DNA of 7,683 nt from Deltaproteobacteria bacterium (GCA_023250495.1 JAHFAP010000148.1:1-7683); one strand, 5' to 3'. Counted from the stretch's first letter, positions 1-6,420 are shown. Program-made: numbers and translations. Notes: generated by a model not told the origin, from the sequence alone.

Positions 1-633
1 CTTCGAGGGAGCTGGAGGCTGGGTGCGGACAAAGCCTGAGACGATCAAGCTCACGCGCAGGCTTTGTTGCTGCGCCGGAGGTTGACCTCCGGGCGGCTGC
101 CGCGCGGCTGCCACCGGCGTGAAAAGTGAGCGAACGTTTAACTCGTTGATGACCAGAAGTTTCCCGGCCGATTCGACTCCCTGGATCAGGCTGGCCACCT
201 GCTCGATCTGCCCGTTGATATCCATTTGGATCGGAATCCGCGTAAACGGACCCATCGCCTCGGGATTGAGCACCCGCGTGGAGATGACTTGGGTGCCTCC
301 CTTGGAGGCGAGGCCCTGCACGGTCTGCTGCAGGTCAGAGGCGCTCACCGAAGGAGTATCCCCCGTAAGCAGCAACGGCTCCAGGGACTTGAGCTCCGCT
401 CGGGCCTTCTCAAGGCCTGCCATGATCTCCGCCTTCTGATCGATGTAGCGGAGATTTTTTTCCAGCCGCTGAGGCTGGATTTCGAGCTGGCTTCGGATCC
501 ACTCTCTGCGCTCGAGGAAGCGATCAAGCACAAGGTATTTGCCCAAGACCACGCCAAAGATAACCAGGGTCGCAACCACCAGACCCTTTTCGCGCTTGGA
601 GAATCGCTGCCAAATATGCCAGATGCGCTTCAT
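1..633 (-). CDS. gspM: Type II secretion system protein GspM, 5' part (runs off left edge)
   Basis: The frame starts with ATG at 633 (minus) and stays open for 211 codons to base 1, so the C-terminus lies outside the window. The start overlaps the gspL stop as ATGA. The protein begins MKRIWHIWQRFSKREK, then has one membrane segment at about residues 17-36, a charged helical stretch at about 38-88 likely to form a coiled coil, and an alpha/beta periplasmic domain from about 98 onward. This is the layout of GspM/PilO-type proteins. Known role: bitopic inner-membrane protein that binds GspL and helps anchor the ATPase to the platform. Residues about 172-190 are a Pro/Gln/Ala-rich insertion, probably a surface loop. 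Assignment rests on topology and position directly after gspL; sequence conservation in this family is low. Confidence 0.85.
   Translation of the reverse strand, partial: MKRIWHIWQRFSKREKGLVVATLVIFGVVLGKYLVLDRFLERREWIRSQLEIQPQRLEKNLRYIDQKAEIMAGLEKARAELKSLEPLLLTGDTPSVSASDLQQTVQGLASKGGTQVISTRVLNPEAMGPFTRIPIQMDINGQIEQVASLIQGVESAGKLLVINELNVRSLFTPVAAARQPPGGQPPAQQQSLRVSLIVSGFVRTQPPAPSK
75..92. repeat. Short inverted repeat in the gspM Pro-rich loop
   Basis: CCGGAGG, a 4-base loop, then CCTCCGG: a perfect 7-bp inverted repeat encoding part of the PPGGQPP segment of GspM. Next to it GCGGCTGCC occurs twice, 2 bases apart (94-102 and 105-113), encoding part of the Ala-rich stretch. The low-complexity DNA coincides with an insertion in the protein. 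Confidence 0.6.
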
Positions 634-2072
634 GGCTTCGTCGCGTTTCCTTTGAACCGCTCGATCTCCATCTTCAACGAATATGTGTCTCGATTGTCGC
701 GACCCCGGCTCGAGGGGGCATTGAAAGTCACATTTTCAAATACCGGAGAGCGCTCCAGTAGCGGAACCAAACCGGAGGCATTCTCCGCGCTTCCCTGAAG
801 CTCGACCGTGCCTTCGTGGAAGCGCAGGTTCGACAAATAAGCGTTGTTGGGGACGATCCGTGAAAGCTCATCCAGCATGCGCATGACGACGCCCCTGCGC
901 TCCTTGAGTCCGGAGAAAAAGGCGATCTCTTTGCGCAAACGATTGAGTTCCGTTTCTTCGCGGCGCAGCGCCTCCACCGACGGAGCAAGTTTCTGGTTCT
1001 CCTTCTGCAGCTGGCGCAACCGGATCTCGTCCTTGATGGGATAACTCCCCCCCCAAGCGATGAGACCGATCAAGAGCAAAATGGTCAGGGACGTGTTCAG
1101 CCAGGAAAGCGTCCTTCCCCGGCCTTCTTCTTTGGCCCCGGGAAGAAGATTGAGCGCGAAAGTGGCCTCACGAAGCCCGCGCAGGGCAGCCCCGGCCGCG
1201 GGAAGAAAAGCGGGGTCAGCCATCGCCTCATCGCTACCCAGCTTCCCTTTGCCGAGATCTAACAGATCCTCATATTGCGGCACTTCCTCGGTCACCGAGC
1301 GGAAAAACTCCGCCGCGTTGCCCCAGCCGAAAAAACGCGGGGACTCTCGCAACGAGCTGTAAAAAAGCTCTCTGCCGGCCCCCTGAACCCAGTTGGAATG
1401 AGGCAGCCGGTGGCTGAAGGCAAGTACGGCTTCCTGCTTCCAACCGTTGCTTTTGGCGTTGAGACCGATGATCTCCCAGTCCTGGTTCTCACCGCCCAGA
1501 AGCAGAGCCGGCCCGCTGATTCCGCGGTTACAGAAGAGAAGATAGTTGGACAGCGCCGTTGCCGAGCTCTCCACGCCCCTCGGCTTGGCCCCAAAGGTGG
1601 AAAATACCTCGAGGACTTCATCAACGAGCCTTTTCCGAACTGCAAAGAGCAGCAGTCCAACCTTGTCCCCCTTGTTGCCCATGGGCAGAAAATCGTAATA
1701 GATCTCCTCCCGAGGAAACGGGAGGTGCCTTTCGATCTCATACTCCACCACCTGGGACAAATTTTCCCCGGCGACTTGCGGCAAAAACAGCTCCAGACTC
1801 ATCACTTGGTCCGAAGAAAGACAGACATAGAGCGGATCTTTGGCAGGATCGAAGTGGGGAAGGAAGGAGCGCAGCGTCTCGCTCAGAGCCTGCTTCCGCG
1901 AAGCCGGATCATCTCCAGGCGGCAGCTCTCTTGACTCAGCCTCGAGCACAGCAAGGCGCAGCAGGCTCTTGCGCATGCGCACGAGATAGAGGCGCTCCGG
2001 GGTGACATAGAGCCCCACGCTCCTCAAAAAATCGGCGCGGGAGAAATCTTTAAACCAACGTGGGTAAATCAT
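630..2072 (-). CDS. gspL: Type II secretion system protein GspL (PilM-like + PilN-like)
   Basis: 480 residues, starting with ATG (MIYPRWFKDF). Residues about 15-300 form a cytoplasmic actin-like domain related to PilM/GspL: YEIERHLPFPREEIYYDF at 111-128 matches the family's EE-x-IPF-x-EE region, and GAALRGL at 294-300 matches the GLALRG region. A PilN-type NLLP motif follows at 308-311, then a membrane helix at about 325-341, a coiled coil at about 347-388 and a small periplasmic domain. The phosphate-binding DxGS of PilM is replaced (GLYVTPERL), so nucleotide binding is doubtful, as in other GspL. Known role: recruits the ATPase GspE and pairs with GspM. No Shine-Dalgarno precedes the start; the 53-bp gap to gspK is instead filled by heptanucleotide repeats. 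It overlaps gspM by 4 bases. Confidence 0.93.
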   Translation of the reverse strand: MIYPRWFKDFSRADFLRSVGLYVTPERLYLVRMRKSLLRLAVLEAESRELPPGDDPASRKQALSETLRSFLPHFDPAKDPLYVCLSSDQVMSLELFLPQVAGENLSQVVEYEIERHLPFPREEIYYDFLPMGNKGDKVGLLLFAVRKRLVDEVLEVFSTFGAKPRGVESSATALSNYLLFCNRGISGPALLLGGENQDWEIIGLNAKSNGWKQEAVLAFSHRLPHSNWVQGAGRELFYSSLRESPRFFGWGNAAEFFRSVTEEVPQYEDLLDLGKGKLGSDEAMADPAFLPAAGAALRGLREATFALNLLPGAKEEGRGRTLSWLNTSLTILLLIGLIAWGGSYPIKDEIRLRQLQKENQKLAPSVEALRREETELNRLRKEIAFFSGLKERRGVVMRMLDELSRIVPNNAYLSNLRFHEGTVELQGSAENASGLVPLLERSPVFENVTFNAPSSRGRDNRDTYSLKMEIERFKGNATKP

Positions 2073-2076
2073 ATAC

Positions 2077-2125
2077 GATTTGCGATTTTAGATTCAATCC
2101 AAAATCGGCAATCCAAAATCCAAAA
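2077..2125 (-). repeat. Inverted heptanucleotide array in the gspK-gspL gap
   Basis: Seven in-phase 7-mers fill nearly the whole 53-bp gap. On the plus strand three GATTTTA-type units (2077-2097) are followed by four TCCAAAA-type units (2098-2125), one of them degenerate (TCGGCAA). It begins next to the gspK stop codon and ends 4 bases before the gspL ATG, leaving no room for a Shine-Dalgarno. Confidence 0.92.
2083..2107 (-). promoter_or_regulatory. RNA hairpin just upstream of gspL
   Basis: In the coding-strand RNA CGAUUUUGGAU and AUCUAAAAUCG form an 11-bp stem with one G-U pair and a UGA loop. The stem ends 10 bases before the gspL start codon. It has no following U tract, so it is not an intrinsic terminator. 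Possible roles are mRNA processing, stability or control of gspL translation. Confidence 0.55.
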
Positions 2126-3163
2126 TTATTCCCTAACGGTATCCCGATCCACCCAGCGCACAAGGAGAAATCCGCGCTGGGCGCCCAAAAGCCGCACCAC
2201 CCCTTTTACCTGGCGTTGCGAGGCCGAGTCCCCATGGCGGCCCGCAGCCTCAACCGAGATCACCGTCGGGTTGGTGAAAACAAACTGACGCATGGCCGCA
2301 TCTCCGGCGGCGATCCCCAGGAGCTTCAGCACGTCGGCCAGCGTCTGCTCTGAGAGTTGTTTTCTTTGCTCCACGAACTGCCGGCACTTTTCTAAGGGAA
2401 GGCCCGTGAGAGCGTGAATCACTTCGGGCGAGGCCGTCCTCAAGTTGACCCGGTCTGTAGGGCTGTCCACCGTCAAGATATCTCTCAAGCCGACCGTTCG
2501 GACTCCGCCCTCATCGCTGCCGTAAAAAAGCTCCGGCGTTACCCCCCTGATCCACAGGAGATCCTCAATGGTATCCAGCGGGCCGTTCCGCGCGGTGTAA
2601 GGCGGCGACAGAGAGAGATAGTAGTCATCCTCCGCGCCGCTCAGCCGATGGAGATTATCTTCATCGCGCCAGTCCAGAATGGAATCCACCAGAACGGACG
2701 TGAGCTTTGCATCCACCCCGAGATTGGTAAAGATCCGCCGCAGGGTCTCCTCGTCTACCCGATTGATGTTGATCTTGCCGCCTTCATCCACCACGCGCGC
2801 GCGATAGCTGCCCTCTCCGAGACTCCCGTCGTGCCAGCTCCCGTCTAGCACGTCGGATGACGCGAGGCCACCCTGGCCTGGCTGAGATGACTGTTTCAGC
2901 AGATTGTAGAGCACTTCCTCAAAGCCGGCGAGAGCGAGATAATAGCCCTCAGCCTCTTCGGAGTAGCGGTGCGTCGCCATCCCCTCCTCCCGGACCGACA
3001 AAGCGAAATCAAAGGCCACAACGAAGAGAAAGATAAAAATCCACAGCACGACAAGCAGCGCCACTCCGCGCTCATTGACGGAGTAAGGCCGAGGATTGAG
3101 GATCGAGGATCGAAGATCGCCGCAATTCTCTATCCTCCATCTTCGATCTTCAGCTCTTCTCAT
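2126..3163 (-). CDS. gspK: Minor pseudopilin GspK
   Basis: 345 residues from ATG at 3163, which overlaps the gspJ stop as ATGA. A longer frame to 3277 exists but would overlap gspJ by 118 bases. There is no other in-frame start before the mature N-terminus. The leader is unusually long: 33 residues ending NERG, then VALLVVLW. Position +5 of the mature protein lacks the usual glutamate, a hallmark of GspK. The rest is typical: hydrophobic helix at 34-56, GEGSYRARVVDEGGKININ at 117-134, then the large alpha domain with SILDWRDEDNLHRLSGAEDDYY (161-182, in two halves SILDWRDEDN and LHRLSGAEDDYY), YTARNGPLDTIEDLL and VNLRTASPEVI. Known role: largest tip pseudopilin, caps the I-J-K complex and limits pseudopilus length. 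Most of the leader is encoded by a heptanucleotide array. Confidence 0.95.
   Translation of the reverse strand: MRRAEDRRWRIENCGDLRSSILNPRPYSVNERGVALLVVLWIFIFLFVVAFDFALSVREEGMATHRYSEEAEGYYLALAGFEEVLYNLLKQSSQPGQGGLASSDVLDGSWHDGSLGEGSYRARVVDEGGKININRVDEETLRRIFTNLGVDAKLTSVLVDSILDWRDEDNLHRLSGAEDDYYLSLSPPYTARNGPLDTIEDLLWIRGVTPELFYGSDEGGVRTVGLRDILTVDSPTDRVNLRTASPEVIHALTGLPLEKCRQFVEQRKQLSEQTLADVLKLLGIAAGDAAMRQFVFTNPTVISVEAAGRHGDSASQRQVKGVVRLLGAQRGFLLVRWVDRDTVRE
3089..3151 (-). repeat. Inverted heptanucleotide array in the gspK leader
   Basis: Symmetric layout on the plus strand: four TCGAGGA-type units (3089-3116), a 7-nt centre, then four units of the opposite polarity such as GATCTTC and TATCCTC (3124-3151). 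Total 63 bases, all in 7-nt phase. Arms 3091-3119 and 3123-3151 pair at 21 of 29 positions plus two G-U pairs in the coding-strand RNA, with a 3-base loop. It encodes most of the 33-residue GspK leader. Confidence 0.85.
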
Positions 3164-3795
3164 GGCGTTAGGACGCTCATCATGATCGGAAACACCCAGC
3201 GAATCTGCTCTCCCCGGTCTCCTCGATGGGTCAGACCGACCGCCCGCGGAAGGGCCTTGCGCTCCTTTCCATCCCACTGCTCCACCCAGCTCTCCTGGTC
3301 AGTCTGAGAATCAAGATATTCCAGGCGAAATCCCCTGAGCCCCTCAGCGAGCACCACGCTGCCCGTATAGCCCCCTCCTTTCGCCTGGTCGCCCACGCGC
3401 ACAGGCATCTCCTCCGCCAGCGTCAATGTCGCCCCGCGATTCCCCGCACTCGCCGAAGAGATCCTCACTTTGGACATCCCGCGACCGCCTAGGCCGGTTG
3501 AAAGCGAGGAGATAAACTCAAGACTCCTCTCGTCGCCAGAAAAATAGACCGAAGGATCCCTGACAGAAGAGTGGTAGGGATAGGCGGATCGGATATAGCC
3601 TCCCAAAAACTCCTCAAAGGTGCGCAGTCGCTGGCTCTGCTCGGAGCGCGCCTGCGCCTTTTCCATGGCCCTCCCGCCCAGGTAGAAAGAGCCGTAGAGC
3701 ATGATCACCATCAGAGCCAAAAGGGTGATGGCAATGGTGACCTCGATCAAGGTGAATCCATTTTGGATTTTGGATTTTGGATTTTCGATTTTCAC
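3160..3795 (-). CDS. gspJ: Minor pseudopilin GspJ
   Basis: 211 residues from a GTG start at 3795; the start overlaps the gspI stop (GTGA). The 13-residue leader MKIENPKSKIQNG ends at the prepilin peptidase site G13/F14, followed by FTLIEVTIAI with Glu at mature position 5 and a hydrophobic helix to about residue 36. The body has family features including LRTFEEFLGGYIRSAYP and the C-terminal RKALPRAVGL segment at about 179-187. Known role: tip pseudopilin forming a complex with GspI and GspK. The leader between the start and the cleavage site consists entirely of TCCAAAA-type 7-nt repeats. No strong Shine-Dalgarno is visible, so translation is probably coupled to gspI. Confidence 0.94.
   Translation of the reverse strand: MKIENPKSKIQNGFTLIEVTIAITLLALMVIMLYGSFYLGGRAMEKAQARSEQSQRLRTFEEFLGGYIRSAYPYHSSVRDPSVYFSGDERSLEFISSLSTGLGGRGMSKVRISSASAGNRGATLTLAEEMPVRVGDQAKGGGYTGSVVLAEGLRGFRLEYLDSQTDQESWVEQWDGKERKALPRAVGLTHRGDRGEQIRWVFPIMMSVLTP
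3759..3793 (-). repeat. Heptanucleotide array in the gspJ leader
   Basis: Five in-phase units on the plus strand: CATTTTG, GATTTTG twice, GATTTTC twice. They fill the whole leader from the GTG start to the codon before the cleavage-site glycine. One orientation only. The unit is the same as in gspI and the gspK-gspL gap. Confidence 0.95.
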
Positions 3796-4223
3796 TGGCT
3801 CTTTTTTTTCAGCACGCGCAGAGTCCTCATCTCCAACTGCTTGTCGCGCTCTCCCTCACGGTAGCGCATCAGCAACCTGATCTCACTCACGTCCCAGCCC
3901 GTCGGGGCGAGCTGCGTCTCATCCCTCAGGGGTTGAACCTCGAGCTGCCAGCGGTGATTTTTCCCGATGGATCCCGCCTCTCCCCTGGCGTCGAGCGCCT
4001 TGCGGATCAGAAAGCTGTCCATCACCTGCCGGCTGTAGGCCACCGCGTCGGTCCGGGCGGCGCTGCCGGTTTCCAGCCGAAGGCCGAGAGAAAAGATCTC
4101 GAGCAGCGTCACCACCCCCAACCCTACGATGGCCATCGCGACGACGACCTCCAGGAGAGTGAAGCCGTGTTCGATTTTGGATTTTGGATTTTGGATTTTG
4201 GATTGAGGATACAATAAATTCAT
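3792..4223 (-). CDS. gspI: Minor pseudopilin GspI
   Basis: 143 residues from ATG at 4223, overlapping the gspH stop as ATGA. The leader of 20 residues (MNLLYPQSKIQNPKSKIEHG) ends at G20/F21, followed by FTLLEVVVAMAIVGLGVVTLL, which carries Glu at mature +5, then a short globular domain (Q66-V67-M68-D69 region, RWQLEVQPLRD, WDVSEIRLLMRY). Length and order fit GspI, the pseudopilin that nucleates the I-J-K tip complex. NPKSKI within the leader is the translation of four tandem 7-nt units. The only alternative start in the leader, a TTG at codon 4, still lies before the repeats, so they must be translated. Confidence 0.94.
   Translation of the reverse strand: MNLLYPQSKIQNPKSKIEHGFTLLEVVVAMAIVGLGVVTLLEIFSLGLRLETGSAARTDAVAYSRQVMDSFLIRKALDARGEAGSIGKNHRWQLEVQPLRDETQLAPTGWDVSEIRLLMRYREGERDKQLEMRTLRVLKKKSQ
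4173..4207 (-). repeat. Heptanucleotide array in the gspI leader
   Basis: Four perfect GATTTTG units on the plus strand (4173-4200) plus a fifth degenerate unit (GATTGAG, 4201-4207). In the coding direction they read TCCAAAA repeats and encode the QSKIQNPKSKI part of the leader, ending four codons before the prepilin peptidase cleavage site. All units point the same way. Bases 4174-4199 form a 26-bp perfect direct repeat with 3760-3785 in gspJ. Confidence 0.95.
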
Positions 4224-4702
4224 TGGCGCGTCACCACGACTCGGCCTACAAGCGGCTCGAGGCGGACCACGTAGGTGGATCCTGCGCGGTCCGAAAGCTC
4301 GATCGCGCCGCCGAGGATGCTCCCGTTGGGAAAGAAAATGAATTGCCTCAGCTGGTCTCCTACTGGCTCGCCTCCCCCGACCGCGGTGATCCTGATTGCC
4401 ACAGGCAAGTGAACTATCTCCGCGCCCGAGGCCAGATAGCTGTTTTCGCGCGGGCTAAAGGTAAGGCGCTTGAGCGCCCCCTCATCGATGGCGCGCCGGC
4501 GCAGGTCGCGAGCCACTGCGGCAAGCGCCAGCACAGACTGTCTGGCCTCGCGCTTCCTGAGCCCTCTGTCAAGAGACGGAATGGCTATCAGACTCGCCAG
4601 CGAAACGAGCATGATGACCGCCAGCAGTTCGATGAGGGTAAAGCCCTTTTTAGTCAAAATGCAAAGTTCAAAGTGAAAAGTGCAAAATTTTTCATTTTTC
4701 AT
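4220..4702 (-). CDS. gspH: Minor pseudopilin GspH
   Basis: 160 residues from ATG at 4702. The leader MKNEKFCTFHFELCILTKKG (20) ends at the prepilin peptidase site, followed by FTLIELLAVIMLVSLASLIA with Glu at mature +5. The C-terminal part has the GspH/FimT pattern around FIFFPNGSILGGAIEL (121-136). Known role: minor pseudopilin linking the tip complex to the GspG shaft. The leader is rich in F and C because it is encoded by 7-nt repeats rather than by a normal basic leader. A TTG at codon 16 would give a short leader (TTG-ACT-AAA-AAG-GGC) outside most of the array and cannot be excluded. Ribosome binding signals are weak (GCGCGGA 17 bases upstream). Confidence 0.93.
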   Translation of the reverse strand: MKNEKFCTFHFELCILTKKGFTLIELLAVIMLVSLASLIAIPSLDRGLRKREARQSVLALAAVARDLRRRAIDEGALKRLTFSPRENSYLASGAEIVHLPVAIRITAVGGGEPVGDQLRQFIFFPNGSILGGAIELSDRAGSTYVVRLEPLVGRVVVTRQ

Positions 4703-4715
4703 TTTGCGTTTTTCA
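4653..4715 (-). repeat. Heptanucleotide array across the gspH start and leader
   Basis: Nine successive 7-mers stay in phase over 63 bases. On the plus strand five units of the type TGCAAAA/TTCAAAG (4653-4687) are followed by four of the type TTTTTCA/TTTTGCG (4688-4715), so orientation flips at 4687/4688. The gspH ATG (4702) lies inside the second half. Two stems can form in the mRNA: GCAAAAT with ATTTTGC (4701-4707 with 4682-4688), and CAAAATG with CATTTTG (4700-4706 with 4655-4661). Both involve the start codon. Confidence 0.85.
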
Positions 4716-4722
4716 TTCCGCG

Positions 4723-5178
4723 CTACCCTTCCCAGCTCGTGACATCGCGATTGTCCCCCTCTCCCCCTGGAACTCCATCCGCGCCATATGAGAGAAGGTC
4801 AAAAGAACCATGTTGCCCTGGGCTTGTGTAGAGGTAAGGCTTGGCCCAAGGATCCAGCGGCACTGCTTTTTTGAGATAGGGTCCATCCCATCGGTCCGCC
4901 CCAGACGGCTTGCTCACCAGGGCGTCCAGCCCTTCGTCGGTTGTGGGATAGCGCCCAACATCAAGACGGAAGGTGTCCAACGCGGTGCTGAGCAGCTCGA
5001 TCTGGGCCCGCGCGGCCTGGGAGCGCGCCTTGCGCTCGCGGCCGATATAGGTCGGCACCACCAACGCGGCGAGCAGGCCGATAATCACCATCACGACGAG
5101 AAGCTCGACTAATGTAAAGCCGTCGCGCAGCCTGAGCCGGTCAACAGGCCGATAAAACTTTTTCTCTCTCCGAATCAC
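4723..5178 (-). CDS. gspG: Major pseudopilin GspG
   Basis: 151 residues from a GTG start at 5178, 18 bases after the gspF stop; AAAGG lies about 12 bases upstream. The 20-residue leader MIRREKKFYRPVDRLRLRDG is basic and repeat-free, unlike those of the four downstream pseudopilins. G20/F21 is the prepilin peptidase site; FTLVELLVVMVIIGLLAALV follows with Glu at mature +5. RYPTTDEGLDALV (76-88), the DPWAKPYLY segment (109-117) and the C-terminal SYGADGVPGGEGDNRD region (130-145), which holds the calcium-binding loop, are diagnostic of GspG. It polymerises into the pseudopilus shaft that pushes substrates through the outer-membrane secretin. Confidence 0.97.
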   Translation of the reverse strand: MIRREKKFYRPVDRLRLRDGFTLVELLVVMVIIGLLAALVVPTYIGRERKARSQAARAQIELLSTALDTFRLDVGRYPTTDEGLDALVSKPSGADRWDGPYLKKAVPLDPWAKPYLYTSPGQHGSFDLLSYGADGVPGGEGDNRDVTSWEG

Positions 5179-5196
5179 TTTCTAACTCTGCCTTTC

Positions 5197-6420
5197 TCAC
5201 ATGGGCAAATCGTTGATGCTAAAGATCGCCATCAGCATAGAGATGACAACCACCCCGATCGCCAACCCCATACCGAGAATCAAGAGCGGCTCCAAGAGCG
5301 AGGTGAGCCGCTTGGTCGTGCGCTTCACCTCCTGGTCGTAATGATCGGCCACGCTGACCAGCATTCCCTCCAGCCGGCCGGTCTCCTGCCCCACGGCAAT
5401 CATGTGCAGCGCCAGAGCTGGAAAGAGACCGCTCTCGGTCAGCGGCCCTACCATCCCTTTGCCCTCTCGCACCCGGCTCTGCACCTGGGCTATGGCGCGC
5501 GCGACCAGCCGGTTGCCAACCACTCCTTGAGCTGTGCCCAAGGCCTCAAGCAGCGGCACACCACCCTTCAACAGCGCCCCCAGGGTTCGGGCAAAGCGGG
5601 CCACCTCGAGCTGACGCATGAGATCGCCCAAGACCCAAACGTTGAGACGCCAATGGTCCCACTGGAGCCTCCCCTCCGGGCTGCGGACATAGAACGATCC
5701 ACCGACGCCCCCCACGATGATCAGAACCAGCGCAATCCATCCGTACTGAGACAGCCCCGAGCTAAAGCCGATCAGCAATGTGGTCATCCAGGGAAGGGCC
5801 TGGTTGATGTCTTTGAATATAAGGGCGAACTTGGGGATGACGTAAACGAAGAGGATGATCAGTGAGACCCCCGCCACCGTGGCGAGAAGCACGGGATAGG
5901 TCAGAGCTGATTTCAGATCCTCTTTGAGACTGATCACGCGCTCAAGATACTCCACGAGGTGGCGCAGGACCCCGTCCATGATCCCGCCGGACTCCCCGGC
6001 GCGGATCATATTGACGTAGAGCTTGGGAAACACTTCTTTGTGCTCCGACATCGCGGCGGCGAGCGATTTACCGGCGCGAACCTCCTCCAGGAGTCGCTGG
6101 ACGATCTTCTTGAACTCCTGCCCTTCAACCAAGTTGGCCAGGACAGACAGGCTCCGGTCAAGCGGGAGACCCGCTCCGAGCAGCGTGCTTAGCTCCTGCG
6201 TAAAATGGAGCAGTTGCTGCTCGCTTACCTTGCGGCGGAGGAAGAGCGCCACGGGGTTCGAGGTTGTTCTACTGGCCGCTTCACCCGGCGCCGAGATGCG
6301 CAAAGGAACAAACCCCATGTCATGAAGGCGGGAGACGACACCATGCTCGGCCTCCGCTTCCATGGCTCCATCGACAACTTTGCCGGAATGGTCGGCGGCG
6401 CGGTACTGAAACATCGCCAT
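5197..6420 (-). CDS. gspF: Type II secretion system inner-membrane platform protein GspF
   Basis: 407 residues from ATG at 6420 (MAMFQYRAAD). It contains two tandem T2SF domains. The first, about 70-195, has FTQELSTLLGAGLPLDRSL and MIRAGESGG. The second, about 272-395, has FARTLGALLKGGVPLLEAL and the matching MIAVGQETGRLEGML. Membrane helices lie at about 172-194, 228-245 and 375-399. Length and layout are those of full-length GspF/PilC. Known role: polytopic platform under the pseudopilus that works with GspE, GspL and GspM. It is the first gene of this transcription unit; gspE and gspD, which often precede it, are absent. There is no Shine-Dalgarno before the ATG, and a candidate -10 box ends only 9 bases upstream, so the mRNA may be nearly leaderless. 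Confidence 0.97.
   Translation of the reverse strand: MAMFQYRAADHSGKVVDGAMEAEAEHGVVSRLHDMGFVPLRISAPGEAASRTTSNPVALFLRRKVSEQQLLHFTQELSTLLGAGLPLDRSLSVLANLVEGQEFKKIVQRLLEEVRAGKSLAAAMSEHKEVFPKLYVNMIRAGESGGIMDGVLRHLVEYLERVISLKEDLKSALTYPVLLATVAGVSLIILFVYVIPKFALIFKDINQALPWMTTLLIGFSSGLSQYGWIALVLIIVGGVGGSFYVRSPEGRLQWDHWRLNVWVLGDLMRQLEVARFARTLGALLKGGVPLLEALGTAQGVVGNRLVARAIAQVQSRVREGKGMVGPLTESGLFPALALHMIAVGQETGRLEGMLVSVADHYDQEVKRTTKRLTSLLEPLLILGMGLAIGVVVISMLMAIFSINDLPM

Noticed and set aside
226..798. 190-codon plus-strand open frame
   Set aside because: It lies opposite gspM and the gspL end, which have clear family features; its translation shows no recognisable domain or signal.
1275..1934. 219-codon plus-strand open frame
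   Set aside because: Antisense shadow of gspL; no recognisable protein features.
3164..3277. Longer GspK N-terminus from 3277
   Set aside because: It would overlap gspJ by 118 bases and adds residues with no family support; the ATGA overlap at 3160-3163 fits the other junctions.
3759..4207. CRISPR-like array
   Set aside because: The repeats are 7-nt units directly abutting with no spacers, and they lie in coding sequence.
4184..4831. 215-codon plus-strand open frame
   Set aside because: Antisense to gspH and parts of gspI and gspG; its odd K/F-rich stretch is the reverse reading of the gspH repeat array.
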